Of a stretch of 7,860 bases of DNA, positions 7,063-7,860 are shown piece by piece. The notes beneath the pieces are model-generated. The model saw nothing but the letters and a program-made list of their open reading frames with translations. It was not told the DNA's origin and ran no database searches. Source of the stretch: Phycisphaerae bacterium (lineage in GTDB: Bacteria > Planctomycetota > Phycisphaerae > Phycisphaerales > UBA1924); contig JAEUIX010000121.1 in NCBI GenBank assembly GCA_016794945.1, positions 1 through 7,860 on the forward strand. Direction: 5' to 3'. Both the position numbers and the translations under genes were made by a program. How positions within the stretch are numbered: position 1 is the first letter of the stretch; the number at the start of each line of letters is the position of its first letter.

Positions 7063-7774
7063 GGCGCGCCGGTGGAAGCGGAGCGACTTCGCGCTCGACG
7101 CGCGGGCGCTGGCGCGCCGGCTGATCGGCGCGCTGGTGTGTCGACGCGTGGGGGGTCGCGTGCTGGCCGGCCGGATCGTGGAGACCGAGGCGTACCTGGG
7201 TGTGCGCGACCGCGGGTGCCACACCTTCGGCGGGCGGCGGACCGCGCGCGTGGAGCCCATGTACGGCCCGCCGGGCACCGCCTACGTGTACTTCACGTAC
7301 GGGATGCACTTCTGCTTCAACGTGGTGGCGGGCGCCGAGGGCGAGCCGGTCGCGGTGCTGGTGCGGTCGCTGCGTCCCGTGGCCGGTCTGGGACAGATGC
7401 GGCGGCGGCGCACCGTGCGCGGGCGGCCGCCGCCCGCGGATGAGGCGCTGTGCCGCGGACCCGCGAACCTGTGCCGCGCCCTGGGGCTGGACCGGCGACA
7501 CAGCGGTCTGGACCTGGCCGAGAGCGAGGAACTGTGGATCGCCTCGGACGACCGGACCGGCGAGCCGGCGGGGCTGTGCAACGGCCCGCGGATCGGGCTG
7601 CGCAACGCGGGCGCCTGGGCGCGCCGGCGGCTGCGATGGTGGGTGGCGGGCGAGGCGTGCGTCAGCGCCGGGCGTGCCGGGCCGGTTGCCCAGATTCCCA
7701 GGAAGGCGCCGAGAACTCCAGCCGCGGGGGGGCGCGGGCCGACAGAGTCGTCTGGAGCGGGCCGAACGGCCTGA
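7055..7774 (+). CDS. 3-methyladenine DNA glycosylase (AAG/MPG family)
   Basis: This cytosolic base-excision repair enzyme removes alkylated purines such as 3-methyladenine by cleaving the glycosidic bond. The 239-residue product shows the family's key positions by analogy with human AAG: catalytic Glu45 in VETEAY, Tyr47 and His56 in the base pocket, Tyr82 (AYVYFTYGM), which fills the gap left by the flipped base, and Asn89. CRGPANLC (133-140) and GPRIGL (177-182) are further family blocks, and the fold ends near VAGEACVS (197-204). Where many relatives have PRN before the MF/MY motif, this one has ARVEP (64-68). A tail of about 30 residues rich in Pro, Gly, Ala and Arg lies beyond the usual C-terminus and may be disordered. 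The ATG at 7055 overlaps ccsA by eight bases and is the only sensible start: the next in-frame Met is residue 69, inside the domain. No strong ribosome site is seen, so translation probably depends on ccsA. Confidence 0.93.
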   Translation: MPEARRWKRSDFALDARALARRLIGALVCRRVGGRVLAGRIVETEAYLGVRDRGCHTFGGRRTARVEPMYGPPGTAYVYFTYGMHFCFNVVAGAEGEPVAVLVRSLRPVAGLGQMRRRRTVRGRPPPADEALCRGPANLCRALGLDRRHSGLDLAESEELWIASDDRTGEPAGLCNGPRIGLRNAGAWARRRLRWWVAGEACVSAGRAGPVAQIPRKAPRTPAAGGRGPTESSGAGRTA

Positions 7775-7798
7775 CTTCGAGCGATCCGGGGGTACGAT
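7771..7798 (+). promoter_or_regulatory. Possible promoter reading out of the right edge
   Basis: CTGACT (7771-7776) and TACGAT (7793-7798) are separated by 16 bases, each matching four of six sigma70 consensus positions. The -35 box overlaps the glycosylase stop codon. Transcription would begin near 7805 and run towards a gene not contained in the window. Two in-frame GTG codons (7833 and 7836) follow a GGAG that is too close to act as a normal ribosome site, so no gene is called there. The remaining bases to 7860 show nothing else. Confidence 0.25.
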
Positions 7799-7860
7799 TG
7801 GGCTCACGCCGGCGGCGATCGGGCCGTCTGGAGTGGTGACCGAAGACCCGTCGGCCCGGC

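Noticed and set aside
5230..7278. A 682-residue minus-strand open frame opposite ccsA and the start of the glycosylase gene
   Set aside because: The same biased composition is present, and it spans two real plus-strand genes. No ribosome site or domain supports it.
7752..7773. A small GGCC/GGCC hairpin at the end of the glycosylase gene as a terminator
   Set aside because: The stem is short, lies inside the coding end and is not followed by a T-run.
7833..7860. A possible GTG start of a partial gene at the right edge
   Set aside because: GGAG overlaps or nearly touches the GTG codons, and only nine or fewer codons are visible, too few to support a gene.

Overview
The window is about 7.9 kb of very GC-rich, gene-dense bacterial chromosome. 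It holds one minus-strand gene at the left and four plus-strand genes behind it that look like an operon. No mobile element, CRISPR array, tRNA or rRNA was found. The lipoprotein gene implies an outer membrane or comparable envelope. A System II (ResB/CcsA) cytochrome c maturation pair is present, with an enlarged ResB and a CcsA that has its own signal peptide and a large extracytoplasmic N-terminal domain. Together with the high GC this suggests a Gram-negative-type bacterium, possibly a planctomycete of the Phycisphaerae kind. That placement is an inference from protein architecture, not a database match.

Left part (1-1166). Positions 90-980 (minus) encode a lipoprotein with a signal peptide, a coiled coil and an OmpA/MotB-like peptidoglycan-binding domain. 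A GC-rich hairpin at 35-59 is placed as its terminator. The 186-bp divergent spacer (981-1166) holds a plausible sigma70-type promoter for it, with a 14-bp perfect palindrome between the -35 and -10 boxes.

Central and right part (1167-7774, plus strand). An ATZ/TRZ-type amidohydrolase (1167-2573) is followed after 146 bp by resB (2720-5329), ccsA (5326-7062) and a 3-methyladenine DNA glycosylase gene (7055-7774). The last three overlap by 4 and 8 bases, so they are probably translated in a coupled way. ResB and CcsA together should carry heme across the membrane and attach it to apocytochromes c. Neither the thioredoxin-like protein nor CcdA that normally supplies reduced thiols is in the window. 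The amidohydrolase could be a nucleoside deaminase of the aminodeoxyfutalosine or methylthioadenosine type. If it is the former, the operon would join menaquinone synthesis to cytochrome maturation, but this is not shown by the sequence. The glycosylase repairs alkylated bases and has no obvious link to cytochrome assembly. After 7774 there is a possible promoter pointing out of the window.

The points most worth a second look are the Trp-to-Phe change in the CcsA WWD heme-handling motif, the cysteine-free six-helix ResB, the DNA-repair gene coupled to ccsA, and a well-formed Shine-Dalgarno/ATG pair that is out of frame with the amidohydrolase. I did not find evidence of a wholly new system.
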